From NCBI GenBank assembly GCA_028551475.1, contig CM052358.1, forward strand, positions 20,486,853 through 20,550,852: a stretch of DNA of 64,000 nt, read 5' to 3'. A program made the position numbers and the translations under genes. Of the stretch, positions 1 through 11,145 are shown one piece after another (within the stretch, counting starts at the first letter, position 1; every line of letters starts with the position of its first letter). Origin of the DNA: Casuarina equisetifolia. Taxonomy: Eukaryota > Streptophyta > Magnoliopsida > Fagales > Casuarinaceae. Below the pieces are notes generated by a model. The model did no database searches. It had not been told where the DNA came from and saw nothing but the letters and a program-made list of their open reading frames with translations.

Positions 1-548
1 TTAAATTGAGTCTTTAAAAATTTAACATAATATTAAAGTCTAAGTTGAATTTGTTTTGCCCCACATAACTTTAAGTCTAATTTCATTTAGTGTGCAAGAA
101 CGTATGTATATGATAAACATTTTAACAAAAACAATAAAACCCATGATGTAGATAAGAAGTTAATTGACTCTTGTGACAGCAATCTTTAAAGATCCAAGGT
201 CTTGTTCTACGCTGAAGCTAAGCCCAACTGCTCTTGTGGGCTTTTTAGTTCGAGGAATATTTGTTGCCGAGGGATAACTTTGCTTCTGTCAGGAGGTCGT
301 AGAGAGCCGCGACGACAAATGTGGAAACAACAAACGACGTCAGCTAATCGGGTTTAGCTGCTTGTTTGTTGGTCCATCTGGTGGCCACCAACCGTTAACG
401 ACGTGGCTTTGACGATTTCTGTGCCCAAACGCCCTTTAAAATTCCCCTCGCTTTTTCTGTGTCTCGATTGGAACCTTCCGCGTATTGTTCTCCGCTTGAG
501 GATCACCCTTTGGTCACGCTTGTTGTGTGATCCAGAGGGCAACGCGGC
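1..548. other. Spacer and 5' flank of the AIF/FSP1-like gene
   Basis: AT-rich in its first 150 bases and more balanced after that. The last 200 bases before the ATG at 549 probably hold the promoter and 5' leader of the downstream oxidoreductase gene. I see no convincing coding sequence; reading frames on the minus strand here have no family signature. Confidence 0.5.
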
Positions 549-669
549 ATGGAGTCGCTAAGCCCGGAGGCGAGGAGCAGCAAGTTGGTCGTCATCGGAG
601 GAGGAGTTGCCGGTTGCACCATCGCTAGAACCCTTCAATTCGACCTCGATGTCACTCTCGTTGATCCGT

Positions 670-709
<40 letters not shown>

Positions 710-3454
710 CTGACTTCAAATTTGCTGCCATGATTCTTGTTCGAGCCTGTTGAAGAGGGGGGACATTTTTGGTTAATAATGCTCAAGAAGAGCTATGCAT
801 GATTTTCGTTTAATCGTATCTGTAGGATTACCGGTAGTTGAATTACCAGTTTTGATTTTAATCAGCTCTATACTTACTAATGTTGTGTGTAGATCACTTA
901 CGCATTTCTTGGCAATTAATACATGGATTACGGGCAGAAAGTTAGTGCATGAAACCCACAATAATGTACCCAATCCCACTCTTTTAACTTGGGTAATTTG
1001 CTTCTCCCCATGATAGATATTGTCATTCTTATATCTCTATCAGTTGTAGATTCATTCTTCTCTGTTTTGTTCCTAAGAACTTTGGGTTCTGTTTTTGACA
1101 TCAAATTGAAATGGGTTTCAAAGTTTTAAGATGTTGATAGTCTGGATCATTACGTGAGCCTCCTCTTAGAATTTTCCATGTAGATAGCTGTCATCATCTC
1201 TGTTTCTAAGAGAAAAAACAAAATTTGAAAACAGGAAGGAGTATTTTGAGATTCCATGGGCAAGCTTGAGGTCAATGGTTGAGCCATCATTTGCGAAAAG
1301 ATCACTGATCAACCATAGAGAATACCTCACTAATGGCCGCGTGGTTACATCCGGTGCAATCGATATCAATGAAACTGAAGTGTTGACTGCAGACGGTCAA
1401 GTGATTGCCTATGATTTTCTTGTCATTTGCACTGGCCATGCAAATGCTGCCCCAAAAACTAAGGCTGAGAGACTCGAACAATACCAAACAGGTGAGTGTA
1501 TATAGAAAATGACTCATATCTTCATTTTGATCATTTACTAAAATTAGTGCTGAGAAAATTGGCAGGTTGCATGTCTCTATTTTTGGTGTGGCTGCGCTAT
1601 TTAGGGAGCCCTTCCGCTGTTATGTTTTTAAGGTTAATAGACAGGGTACTTGGGAAACAATTTAAACAATCGCTACCATGAGCGAAGACTCAGTTCCAAT
1701 AAACAATCAAGCAATTTTATGTAACTAGCATTTGAGCATTATCTGGCTAAAATCAAACTTCAGAGAAGCTTAATTGAATTTGTTCCATCAAATTTGTTCT
1801 CTTAATTCCATAGCTTAGAAGATATAGTGGAGCCTAATTGTCACTGCAAACGTCAAAATGAAATTCTTAAAGTTCCCAATAAAATCAATGAAATTCTAAC
1901 TTGCTTAAAACCATCTCCAATAACATTGGGCTAAGAAAGAGCAGCAACTTTATGCTACTCCGAACCTATGCTTAGTGATGTAATTTTTGCACCTGCAGAA
2001 CATGAAATGATCAATTCGGCGGGTTCCATTTTAATTGTTGGAGGAGGCCCCACTGGTGTTGAACTTGCTGGAGAAATTGCTGTTGACTTCCCAGATAAGA
2101 AGGTTTGTTTGGTGCATAGTGGCTATCGGTTGCTGGAATTCATTGGACCAAAAGCTTCTGAGAAGACTCTGCGTTGGTTGGAATCAAAGAAGGTTGAAGT
2201 GAAATTGGAGCAAAGAGTGAATGTGGACTCCATTTCAGATGGAAGCAAAACATATCAAACTTCAGATGGAAAAATTGTCACTGCAGATTGCCATTTTTTG
2301 TGCATAGGGTTACCTGTGGGTTCAGGATGGCTCAGGCAAACCATGTTAAATGATAACTTGGATACTAGTGGAAGGTTGATGGTTGATGAGTATTTGAGGG
2401 TCAAGGGTCGAAAGAACATATTTGCAATTGGAGATGTCACTGATATTCCAGTAAGTGCCAATTGTCTTGCTGTTATTATTTGGCAATGGTATTTATTGCT
2501 CTGGTTTTTTGTTCACAATTCTTGCTGTTCTGAACCCAAACTAATGCAATGGCCTCATACATGGAAAACGTATAGGAAAAAGACACTCGACCTTCAAATG
2601 GTTTTTTTTCCCCCCAGAACTCTAGCTATTATTAAATCAAACAAATACCCTTGATAGACACAGTAAAAATAGAATGCTTCTAAAGAAGTGTGGCATTCGG
2701 CAAGTCTGGGATGTTCAAAATAATAAGGTTCTTGCTGATTTGCTATGCAGCTAATGGTATTTGTTGATACATTCAACTAGCTTGTGAAATTTTGACAATT
2801 ATATTAGAAAAAAGCTGATAGATTGCATTCTGAACTGAAATATCATACATCATATCTTGAAGTTCGTGAATCTTGTCTTTTCCTGCTTGCTTTTGAGGAG
2901 ATGCTCCATGTTGGCTGGCTCCAATTATGCTCATATTGTAGGTTTCTTGTGGTCATGTCCGCTATAAATATAAATGTATTTGTTCAAATGTTTTCTTTTT
3001 CCCTATTTTGGGTTTGTTCTTGCTAGATAACTATCCATTCTATGAAGTAAACAGATTTTCAGACAACAATAATAAGGTGGTGCTTTAGGGAAAGAAGGAT
3101 AAGTATTATCATGTAACTTGCAACCCGTTGTAGTTTGCAGCAAAATCTAATGCAATATTTTTCCTTGGAAATTGTTACTTGTAGGAACTCAGACAAGGGT
3201 TCTTCGCGCAAAGACATGCTCTTGTGGCTGCAAAGAACATCAGGGTTCTTATGGCGGGAGGAAGAGAAAGCAAAATGACAACTTATAAGCCTGGTTCAAC
3301 GCTTGCAATTGTTTCGCTCGGAAGGAAAGAAGCAGTGGCACAATTCCCATTCGCGACGTTCATCGGAAGAATCCCTGGCTGGATCAAGTCTGGGGACTTA
3401 TTTGTGGGAAGAACAAGAAAACAAATTGGTCTAGAATCGGAACCCAAAGAGTGA
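549..3454 (+). CDS. AIF/FSP1-like FAD-dependent NAD(P)H oxidoreductase, 4 exons
   Basis: Seen: exons 549-667, 1235-1491, 1999-2450 and 3185-3454 join in frame through GT-AG introns to give 365 codons, from an ATG at 549 to TGA. The protein has an N-terminal Rossmann FAD motif (VVIGGGVAGC, residues about 14-23), a second nucleotide-binding motif for NAD(P)H (LIVGGGPTGVELAGE, residues 137-151) and the C-terminal FAD-contacting motif FAIGDVTDIP (267-276). This is the layout of the pyridine nucleotide-disulphide oxidoreductase family. Known: plant members of about this length (Arabidopsis AT3G44190/AT5G22140 type) are relatives of animal AIFM2/FSP1, which reduces quinones with NAD(P)H. Inference: a quinone or similar electron acceptor is reduced at a membrane surface; the true substrate cannot be read here. 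No transit peptide is obvious. Intron 1 begins with a long CT repeat. All motifs look intact. Confidence 0.93.
673..704. repeat. (CT)16 microsatellite at start of intron 1
   Basis: A pure CT run starts three bases after the GTAT donor of intron 1 of the oxidoreductase gene. It is a likely length-variable marker and lies close enough to the 5' splice site to matter for splicing. Confidence 0.95.
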
Positions 3455-5242
3455 AGGCTTTGTATATCTTGCAGAAAAGAGGCAAAATAAAACAGAACTC
3501 GTGTCTGTAAAATATTGATTAGTTTAAAGGGTGTGAGGCTGTTTCAGTTTATGACTTGAAATATGTAAACTAAAATTTTAAATGCCTAATGCCTTCTATC
3601 TTTCCTCTCTTTTCATACTAAAAATGTAGCAAGGATACAAAGTACAGTAAATGATATTAAAATAGTTGATTATATCTTGTATTTCAATTAGAATTTATTT
3701 TGATTCCCTTTTATTATATATAGAAAAAAAGAGAGTCAACCTTACGTGTATATTATTCTTGTGTGGTACACTGAAAGCACAACTTGATTATTTGTCTATG
3801 CACATGTGACACAATCACGGATAAAATGCCATGATGGGGTTGAATACCTTCACCTGAAGTTGCAGAACTTGAAAGAAAAAAAGAAAGAAGAGACAATTAT
3901 GCATGGAATCCCATGATTGGTGGTCTTCTTCCTTTTTGTTCGTATTCTCCTATTGAAACTCTTTCTGAAAAGCACTGGCCAGCTTGTTTAATTCTGAACG
4001 TATTATTTCAATATTAGATACCAGCATTACGCGCATCAGGGAGCTCTGCAGAAGAAGCCAATTCTGTGTCACAATTTTCTTGCTCTCTTTTCTCAGTTCT
4101 GTGAGAGATACAGCTAGGATGGTACGTGGTTGACGACGGTATTGATGTGGTTTCATGAAGACGAATTTGCATGACGGAAGTGACTGATTGATTTGATGTT
4201 GGTTTTCGTCCATAATCGCCATATCCACCTGCATTACAGTGGTTTTACAGAAAGTAGTTGCAGGAAAAGACCTTTACTTGACATCATCCCTAAATAGAGC
4301 TGGCGGCGCTGCTCCGCCTAACCTTAGTAGAGTGAAGAATGGCGTCATCCCTTTCATCCCACCCAGTCTCTTTTCTCGCTTTCTCCATCATAATAACGTT
4401 GAAAACGTATTACAAAAGTACAATTCCAGATTGACTCTTTCTGCAACTTTTTTATCCCTTGCTCTCTGTCCACTGCGTCCTGTGTGTAAGTAGCGATCTC
4501 CGTCCTTCCATCCCGTATTGTTCATTTAGTAATTGAATTTTGCAACGAAGAACTTCTATTAACGGTGTTTTCTGCTTATTTTGATGCAAGTATAACAAAG
4601 GGGAAGTAAACAAAATAAGCAGAAAACACCGTCAGTATTGCAAAGGAGTCTTTGCGGGTTCTTTACTCCAACAAAAGGCAAAGGATTCGGGGAGTAAACA
4701 CCAAATCAGCCAGTATCTTATTCCGTCATACAAGATCTTCTCCTCGATTACACCGCAAGTATACCACCACAGCTGTAAGAGGAATCTCCCTGTTCATGCA
4801 AAGCATTTCCGCTGCTTGAAAAGAAGAGAATCTCCCAGATGGCGCAGAAGGACTAGCAGTAGGGGAATTAAATGCATAACGGAAAACATATGATCGTACT
4901 CCTGGAATGTCAGAACCATGACGTCGGTTTTGCATCAGTGAGTTGCAGAGGGGAGGAGGATTTGGCATGTGCTCTGAGAAGTAGCTGTGCTGCAGGTCAC
5001 TGAAGACGGCGCTGTCATTCACTCTGAGATTTTAATAAGTATTTGGTTCGGCTGAGGATCATTTTGTGTGCCACATAGCTCCAAAAGGTCGATCATTTCA
5101 CCGGAAATGGCTGCATGAGCAATCATTTATGGAGGTTCCTGAGCGTCTATAAATCCCCCATTCTCCGTGTAATGCAGCATTGCCTGATAAACCACGTTAT
5201 AAACTACGTTAGTATTCGCAGTCAGGCGATCACTTCCCTTAG
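3455..5242. other. Spacer between the oxidoreductase gene and CLV3, with weak minus-strand coding traces
   Basis: On the minus strand, 3950-4234 is an open frame of 94 codons starting with ATG, and 4726-5022 is a second open frame without a good ATG. Just upstream of the latter (about 5045-5140, minus) a stretch reads AHAAISGEMIDLLELCG, faintly like an ankyrin-type helix pair, after an in-frame stop. I do not recognise a family. It may be the remains of a small gene or nothing. The 3' part, about 5040-5242, is the likely CLV3 promoter and leader. Confidence 0.3.
4562..4632. repeat. Perfect 22-bp inverted repeat (hairpin) with 27-base loop
   Basis: Bases 4562-4583 are the exact reverse complement of 4611-4632; arms begin ACGGTGTTTTCTG and the loop is 4584-4610. 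Pairing stops at both outer ends. It could be a tiny foldback element, a small RNA hairpin or a local template-switch duplication. It sits about 600 bases upstream of the CLV3 start codon. Confidence 0.9.
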
Positions 5243-5727
5243 ATGGCGTCGAAGTTGTTGTTCATATGTGGAGTCTTCTTTGTAGTTTTATGTTTGGTGC
5301 ACCTGGAGGAATGTTCAGGTCAACCTCTTTGTCTATCTCACTTTCCCACACGTTCTTTCTCTGTTTTCTCTAATGCACTGCTTGACTCTGACAGATTGGA
5401 ATGGTGGAGATGGATGCTTCTTCTCCAAGGCAGCACTTTCCCTGAAGACGGAGAACAGAAAGGTCCGTTATGGTGTTCTACTCATTGTTTCCTCCTTATG
5501 TTTTCCTCTGCATTCGTTTCACTTACATTTCCGCTACTTCCGCTGTGACCGTATAGTTGCTGGCCGTTTTGAAGGAGAAGAAAGTGACTGCGAACGTCGG
5601 CCAACAAGGATCAGCAACCGATGGAAATGGTCGGAGCTTTGTGGATTGGGAGTTAAGGAACGTTCCCGCCGGTCCAGACCCGTTGCACCACCACGGGGGC
5701 AGCCCTGAAAAGCCTAGAACTCCTTAA
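5243..5727 (+). CDS. CLV3: CLAVATA3-type secreted CLE peptide precursor, 3 exons
   Basis: Seen: exons 5243-5318, 5395-5462 and 5557-5727 join in frame (donors CAG|GTCAAC and AAAG|GTCCGT; acceptors ACAG and ATAG) to give 104 residues. Residues 1-25 are a hydrophobic secretion signal (MASKLLFICGVFFVVLCLV...). A variable middle follows, then the CLE motif RNVPAGPDPLHHH (82-94) and a short tail GGSPEKPRTP. Known: Arabidopsis CLV3 is 96 residues, has three exons, and its motif is RTVPSGPDPLHHH with a proline-rich tail; it limits shoot stem-cell number by binding CLV1-type receptors outside the cell. The triple-His end and the tail favour CLV3 over CLE25/26 or TDIF types; CLE40 is the main alternative. 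Differences are T2N and S5A; the hydroxylated prolines are kept. The gene is easily missed because its exons are short and each is open in other frames. Confidence 0.9.
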
Positions 5728-6429
5728 CATGTACCATGACAGTGCCTGTTGAAGTCCTTAGGACGCTCTGTCAATGGAAGTTCACATTTTGCTTGAGCAT
5801 GTTTTTCTTTTCTGGTTGTCATGGAAGAACGTAGAACTCTTCCTCTCTTTTCGGTGTACTGAGTTGACAGTGCTTGTTAATGTACTTGCATCTTTGTACT
5901 AAGTGGGTTGTTTCTCTTAATGGATATATGTTACCTGCTGGTGTAGCTGCGGAGCTCTGCAATGTCTCTTTTCTTCTTTGAACTTCAATGAAATTTGGTT
6001 AAATTGATGAACAGTGTAAAGGGTATTTGACATTTTTGTAACATCACTTGGATGGACATGACCTTTTAGAGGTTGTGAAAGTACCGACGCCATTGATACG
6101 TCACAAAGTTATTGTTGTGTTCATCTTTTATCGTTGAATGCTGAAAAGATGGTAACCATTTTGAATGTCGTAGCCCGGAATGAGATTACTGACGAGGAAG
6201 ACGAAGTCCTATAGTAAATGATAGTGAGGCTCATATTGGCTTGTCATTTAAATGCAACGTACGAGGAAGACGTTGTCCTCCACATCTTTTTCATGCTGTA
6301 GAACTCATTAATATTAATGTGAATATAATTAAGGTCTGGCTTAGTTTCGAAGAAATCTTTCTCGCAGGTTTTGGGGACAGATATATTGACGTCGGCTTCA
6401 GGTTTGAGACTCGTCGGTTTGCTCTGAAA
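5728..6429. other. CLV3 3' flank and PPR 5' flank
   Basis: No gene seen. Arabidopsis CLV3 carries important regulatory sequence downstream of the coding region, so this stretch is a candidate for CLV3 control elements as well as the promoter of the following PPR gene. The frame of the PPR gene stays open upstream to 6241 but has no ATG before 6430. Confidence 0.5.
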
Positions 6430-7413
6430 ATGCCCGGCCCGCGGGACATCATTCCTTCCTCCGCCGTTCTCCTGGATGCTTGCTCCTCCACGAAGAACCT
6501 GCTTGATCTTAAACGGCTACACGCTCGACTCATAAGACTCGGCGTTTCCTGCCACAAGTTCATCCGAACCAAGCTCATCTCATCCTATGCGTCTTGTGCC
6601 CAACTGCGCCAAGCCAGTGTTCTCTTTTCCTTCGCCACTCATCAACCCACATTCCTTTTCAACGTCCTTATCAGAGCCCATGTGTCTCTCTGTTTGTTCT
6701 CTCGTTCCCTTTCCGTCTTTCGTGAAATGGTTGGTGCTGGAAAACCCATTGACCGTCAAACCTTGCCCGTTGTGCTTAAATCTTGTGCGGGGTTATCGGC
6801 TCTACGACTGGGTCGGCAAGTCCATGGAGCGGTTTTGCTTAATGGGTTTGCCTTGGATTTGGCGAATTCAAATGCTCTGGTGAATATGTATGCGAAGTGT
6901 GGCGATTTGGTTATTGCACGCAAAGTGTTTGACGGAATGCCGGTTAAGAATGAGATTTCCTGGTCAGCAATGATGGCGGGGTATGGAATGCATGGTGTGT
7001 TTAGTAAGGTGTTTGAGTTGTTTGATAGGATGGTGAAGGCCGGAGAGACGCCAGATGCGACCACTTTTACTGTGGTTCTGACAGCGTGCAGTCATGGGGG
7101 GTTGGTGGACAAGGGTAAGAGATATTTTGAGATGATGGAAAGGAGTTTTGGCGTGAGACCAGGGCTAGAGCATTATACTTGTATGGTGGATATGTTAGGA
7201 AGGGTGGGACAAGTGGAGGAAGCAGAGAAATTGATTGTGGGAAAAGAGGTGGAGCCTGATGAAGCTTTGTTGGGGGCCTTGCTTGGGGCCTGTAAGATTC
7301 ATGGGAAGGTGGAGGTCGCTGAGAGGGTGGCAGAGAAGCTGCTTGTGAAGAGACGGAGTTTAGCATACAAGGAGAAGCCTTTTGTAAAGAGTCTGAGTGT
7401 AGCATCTGTGTGA
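6430..7413 (+). CDS. PLS-type pentatricopeptide repeat protein (short, E-motif incomplete)
   Basis: Seen: one uninterrupted exon of 327 codons from ATG at 6430. Repeats are recognisable by SNALVNMYAKCGDLVIARKVFDGMP, NEISWSAMMAGYGMHG, TTFTVVLTACSHGGLVDKG and YTCMVDMLGRVGQVEEAEKLI, followed by the E-domain entry ALLGALLGACKIHGKVEVAERVAEKLL. Known: PLS-class PPR proteins bind organelle RNA one base per repeat and specify C-to-U editing or other processing. The N-terminus MPGPRDIIPSS... is not a clear transit peptide. Odd: only about seven motifs, and the E region stops soon after AERVAEKLL, where most relatives continue with a full E/E+ or DYW domain; the last 17 residues look unrelated. It may be a truncated paralogue that is still open, or may need a partner for editing. 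I cannot assign a target transcript. Confidence 0.75.
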   Translation: MPGPRDIIPSSAVLLDACSSTKNLLDLKRLHARLIRLGVSCHKFIRTKLISSYASCAQLRQASVLFSFATHQPTFLFNVLIRAHVSLCLFSRSLSVFREMVGAGKPIDRQTLPVVLKSCAGLSALRLGRQVHGAVLLNGFALDLANSNALVNMYAKCGDLVIARKVFDGMPVKNEISWSAMMAGYGMHGVFSKVFELFDRMVKAGETPDATTFTVVLTACSHGGLVDKGKRYFEMMERSFGVRPGLEHYTCMVDMLGRVGQVEEAEKLIVGKEVEPDEALLGALLGACKIHGKVEVAERVAEKLLVKRRSLAYKEKPFVKSLSVASV

Positions 7414-8371
7414 ACCATTTTCGTGTGGGTTACCTGCCTTACAATGGCGAAGGAGCTCTGTTTGCAAAAACTCGCCTTCCTGGATTACTAAAAAGTTGAA
7501 GATTCTTTTAGAGACGATTTTAGTACACATGAGGATAATGGAAAGTTACTTATCAAGTTGGAGAACCAGAAACTCAACAGGAAATCCATAAATAACCATG
7601 GAAATCAAAATGATTCTGAAGCTAAAGAGTTTAACCAAGGAAGATCAGCATTTTTCCTGTGGCAGTTTTTGAAACATAAAAAAAATGTTTCTGCTCTTCT
7701 TTTGCTCTGTTCTTTCTCTTAATGGTCTTGCTATCTATGCTTAGTAATACGAGGAGATTACAACATGCCATAAGTTGTTGCGTTCGCCTGGAGATACAGG
7801 TGTGCTGAATTCACACACACAAAAAAAAAGAAATCGGGCAAAGGAAGTGTCAAGAGAGCTTAGCTTAGTTCACCAATTGATGCAAAGGCAACTAATGGTG
7901 ATAGTGTTGTTTGTAAAGGATATATTCTAAATTTGAAGTGGACACACTTTGTGTTTATAGAGATTTTATGTTGGAAAGCGTGGTTTTTACGGATTGAAGG
8001 GACTTCCATCTTTTTGTCTGTACTGTAATGTTCAGTCTGAAACAATGGCAAGACATTACCTTGATGAAACTATTTTGTGTTTGCTTTTAGTGCCAAAAAA
8101 GAGACTTACCTCCATTATTTCTCATGACGTCGTTTTTTTTTCTTCTTTCATTTTCTGTTTTCTAGTGAAATTCCCTTCCGGACATTTAGTACTGCTTAGT
8201 AATGATCTTCAATTACAAAAGCTACCAATATTCTCCATGCAAGTCAATTAGAACAAAAGTTTTACATGCAAAAATTGATTTCTTTAGCTTAATCTGTAGT
8301 CCCAATACATATATTACATTCTCTTATCTCTCAAGAACATGCTTTTGCATGCTAAACCTCAAAAATATGTT
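7414..8371. other. Spacer between convergent PPR genes
   Basis: About 950 bases, AT-rich towards the right. It receives the 3' ends of the plus-strand PPR gene and the minus-strand CLB19 gene. Bases just after 7413 (to about 7540) may be the decayed rest of the first gene's C-terminus. No other gene seen. Confidence 0.45.
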
Positions 8372-9928
8372 TCAATCATCTTCATAAGATTGCTTTTCAA
8401 TATTTTCAGGAATATAACCACTCAGTTTCAGGTCATGGGACAGGAGCTCTAACACTGCATAAATAGGGTCTTTCTCAGCATGAGCTCTATTACCAGCCAC
8501 AAATTCGTGAATGCTACAATCAACCTCAATTGAGCTGATTCCCGGTTTCTTTTGTATCCCACGAGTTTTCATTCTTCTCCTAATCTTGCCTGCACCATCC
8601 CACCTACCAACGGCTGCATATATATTCGCAAGGAGCACATAATTGGAATCGCCACCAGGGTCCAGTTCATGAAGATAATTCATTAGTCTTTCGGCCAAAC
8701 TGACATTCCCGCAAGTTCTACAGGCAGCCAGCAATGACCCCAAGACAACTTCATTGGGCTTCAATGGCATGTTTTCTATCACATTAAACGCATCATCTAA
8801 CCTCCCTGCACGGCCGTAAAGATCTACTAAGCAGCCATAGTGCTCAATTCTGGGAGTGATCCCATGAACTCTCTTCATGTCATCAAAGAATTGGAGCCCC
8901 TCATCAACTAGTCCGGCATGGCTACAAGCTGTTAGGGCTCCAGTGAAGCTGACGCCGTCTGGCTTGAACCCTTCCTTCTGCATTAAACTGAAAAACTCCA
9001 AAGCTTCTTCCGCATGGCCATTAACAGCAAAGCCTACAATAATTGAATTCCATGATACCAAGGTCCGCCTCTGCATACTCTCAAAGACTTGACGAGCGAA
9101 TTCGATACTCCCACATCGGGAATACATGTCGATCAACGAGTTACTTACCCTAATTTTGTCCCCATAGTCTTGCTTCATAACAAATCCACTTATCCAGAGG
9201 CCCAAAGCAAGAGTTCCTAAATTGGCACACGCTGAAAGGACTGCCATAATGGTGACGTAATCTGGTTCGACACCGGCCAGCTGCATTTCCCGGAACCACA
9301 CCAACGCTTGCTCAAACTGACCTTTCTTGACAAACCCACCGATCAAAGCGGTCCAAGAAATCGCATCCCTCTTAGGCATTTGATCAAACAGCTCGATTGC
9401 ATCCTCAACTTTCCCTTTCCTCATATACCCATTGATCATCGTATTCCAGGACATGGAATTCCTCTCACCCATCTCATCAAAAACCATTCTCGCAAGATCC
9501 GCGCGACCACATTTTGCGTACATATCAACCAGTGCTGTGCCCACCATCACATTATTCTTGTCCAAGTTCAGCTTCCGAACGTACCCATGAACCGAAGCGC
9601 CAAAAATCACACTCCCCAGGGGAAAATCAGCACAACCCGAAAGAAGCGCAACGAATGTTATATGGTTGGGTTCGACCTCAGCAAGTCTCATGCGTGCAAA
9701 CTCTGCCACGGCTTCGGCCATTCGGCCATTCCGGCAGGACCGGGCTATAGAAGAGGTCCACGAGACAACAGGGTCTACGGTTTTGTTGCTCTGCCTGAGG
9801 GAGACACACTTTTTTGGGTTGGGGAACAAGGGCTGAGTTGGGTTCAGAAGTGGCGGTGGTTTGGATCCTCTGGGGGGCTGAGCGACTTGAGTTGTAGTGG
9901 GAGCGGCCGAGCACGCAGGAATGTTCAT
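8372..9928 (-). CDS. CLB19: Plastid RNA editing factor CLB19 (PLS-E type PPR protein)
   Basis: Seen: a single-exon frame of 518 residues with an ATG start at 9928 and a Ser/Pro-rich N-terminus that suits a chloroplast transit peptide. The PPR tract runs from VVSWTSSIARSCRNGRMAEA through repeated VDMYAKCG, WNTMINGYMRKG, WTALIGGFVKKG, SLIDMYSRCG and ALTACSHAGLVDEG motifs, and ends in an E domain (NEVVLGSLLAACRTCGNV... KKPGISSIEVD). Known: the order and wording of the motifs match Arabidopsis CLB19 (AT1G05750, about 500 residues), needed to edit plastid rpoA and clpP transcripts; loss gives pale, seedling-lethal plants. CLB19 has no DYW domain and relies on other proteins for deaminase activity, and this copy also ends after E. 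It is intact. Assignment rests on remembered sequence; a close PLS-E paralogue is the alternative. Confidence 0.88.
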   Translation of the reverse strand: MNIPACSAAPTTTQVAQPPRGSKPPPLLNPTQPLFPNPKKCVSLRQSNKTVDPVVSWTSSIARSCRNGRMAEAVAEFARMRLAEVEPNHITFVALLSGCADFPLGSVIFGASVHGYVRKLNLDKNNVMVGTALVDMYAKCGRADLARMVFDEMGERNSMSWNTMINGYMRKGKVEDAIELFDQMPKRDAISWTALIGGFVKKGQFEQALVWFREMQLAGVEPDYVTIMAVLSACANLGTLALGLWISGFVMKQDYGDKIRVSNSLIDMYSRCGSIEFARQVFESMQRRTLVSWNSIIVGFAVNGHAEEALEFFSLMQKEGFKPDGVSFTGALTACSHAGLVDEGLQFFDDMKRVHGITPRIEHYGCLVDLYGRAGRLDDAFNVIENMPLKPNEVVLGSLLAACRTCGNVSLAERLMNYLHELDPGGDSNYVLLANIYAAVGRWDGAGKIRRRMKTRGIQKKPGISSIEVDCSIHEFVAGNRAHAEKDPIYAVLELLSHDLKLSGYIPENIEKQSYEDD

Positions 9929-11145
9929 TGTTGTTCAAATACCATGTAAAGATAGAACGATCACCAGTTGTTGAGCACAAACTCTAGAAGAGAGAAGGAG
10001 AAGTTATATGAACAGTTTCATGAAATTTTTATTATATCTTATCAAATATGTATAATACAAACATCTTCGTTGTTGAAAACTCTGAAAAAGAATTCATTAT
10101 TTTTTGTAAGGAAAATCCTTAACAAAACCGATTTTTTTTAAACATTAATAAATAAAACCCATTTCAATTATTATCTCGAGTAAGAGAATAAGACCATTAG
10201 TACTAAAAATAGATAATTTTCATTCACTTAACCAACTAGTTGAGTAGTGAGTTAATGAAAATCTTAATTATAGAGTTTTGGATTTAACATATGTGTATGT
10301 AAGTTTAGATGTGTTAGATGTAATATTTAAAATTTTTTTTAAAAAAATTAAAAATACATTTAAACACAAATTTAAACTAAATAATATTCTATATCGACTA
10401 ATATTCTAATAGTAAAGATCAACTTTGTAAAAGACTCCCTTACATACCCAGTTTGGATGCTTGGTATTGACATTAAAGTTGAAGTGATTTATGATATCAC
10501 AATTACAAGCTTATACACTAATAAGAATTGGAAGGAGTAATTGAGTCCCTTATAAGTACCAAGATCTCCCCACTCCTCTCCAAGGTCTTCTATTCATCTT
10601 ATATCATAGAGAAAACTCCTAGTTACTACAATTATATAAATACCCTTGCTCATATTAAGGTATTACGATATTACAATTATACTCATACACTAATTGTTAC
10701 ACCAATCATAATAATTGTGAAATTACCCCATATGCTTTGGATACCATGTTGCATGTGTCATAGAAATTGAGCACCTAAGGAAATATGGAGGAATTATAAT
10801 AAAGATATGGAGATAAATTGATACAGTTTGAAACAACATCAATTCTTTACACCGCAACATCTGTTAATTATGAAAACCTGACTTAATGATTCCAGAAAGA
10901 CAAACAAAAAAGTATAATTAACTGCTTTCTATCTGCATCACCTCTCCAGTTCCGAGAAACACATCCTAAAACACAACGCAGGAGTTCCCAAAGCACCAGA
11001 ATTCTGACCATAACCTCATTGCATGCAATGATCATATGGAGATGCTCCTTGAAAGATAATAAACCTAGACCAGGGGGAACAACTAGACAACCAACTTATA
11101 AGAAGAATGCAACAAAATCTATTATTGCGCTGGTGTTTGGTTTAC
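9929..11145. other. AT-rich spacer between CLB19 and TMK
   Basis: No gene seen. The left part is the CLB19 upstream region. 10010-10800 is very AT-rich with short tandem-like phrases (for example a YYNYI-encoding stretch near 10615-10700). 10850-11145 is probably the 3' untranslated part of the receptor kinase gene. Confidence 0.45.

Noticed and set aside
5373-5708. A 111-codon open frame over CLV3
   Set aside because: It runs through both introns in a different frame from the CLE motif and has no signal peptide; the spliced model explains the region better.
6241-6429. N-terminal extension of the PPR gene
   Set aside because: The frame is open but starts only with TTG; the first ATG is 6430, and the extra residues show no PPR or transit features.
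9308-9949. A 213-codon open frame on the plus strand
   Set aside because: It is antisense to CLB19, whose frame has full PPR motifs; the plus-strand translation has no family signature.
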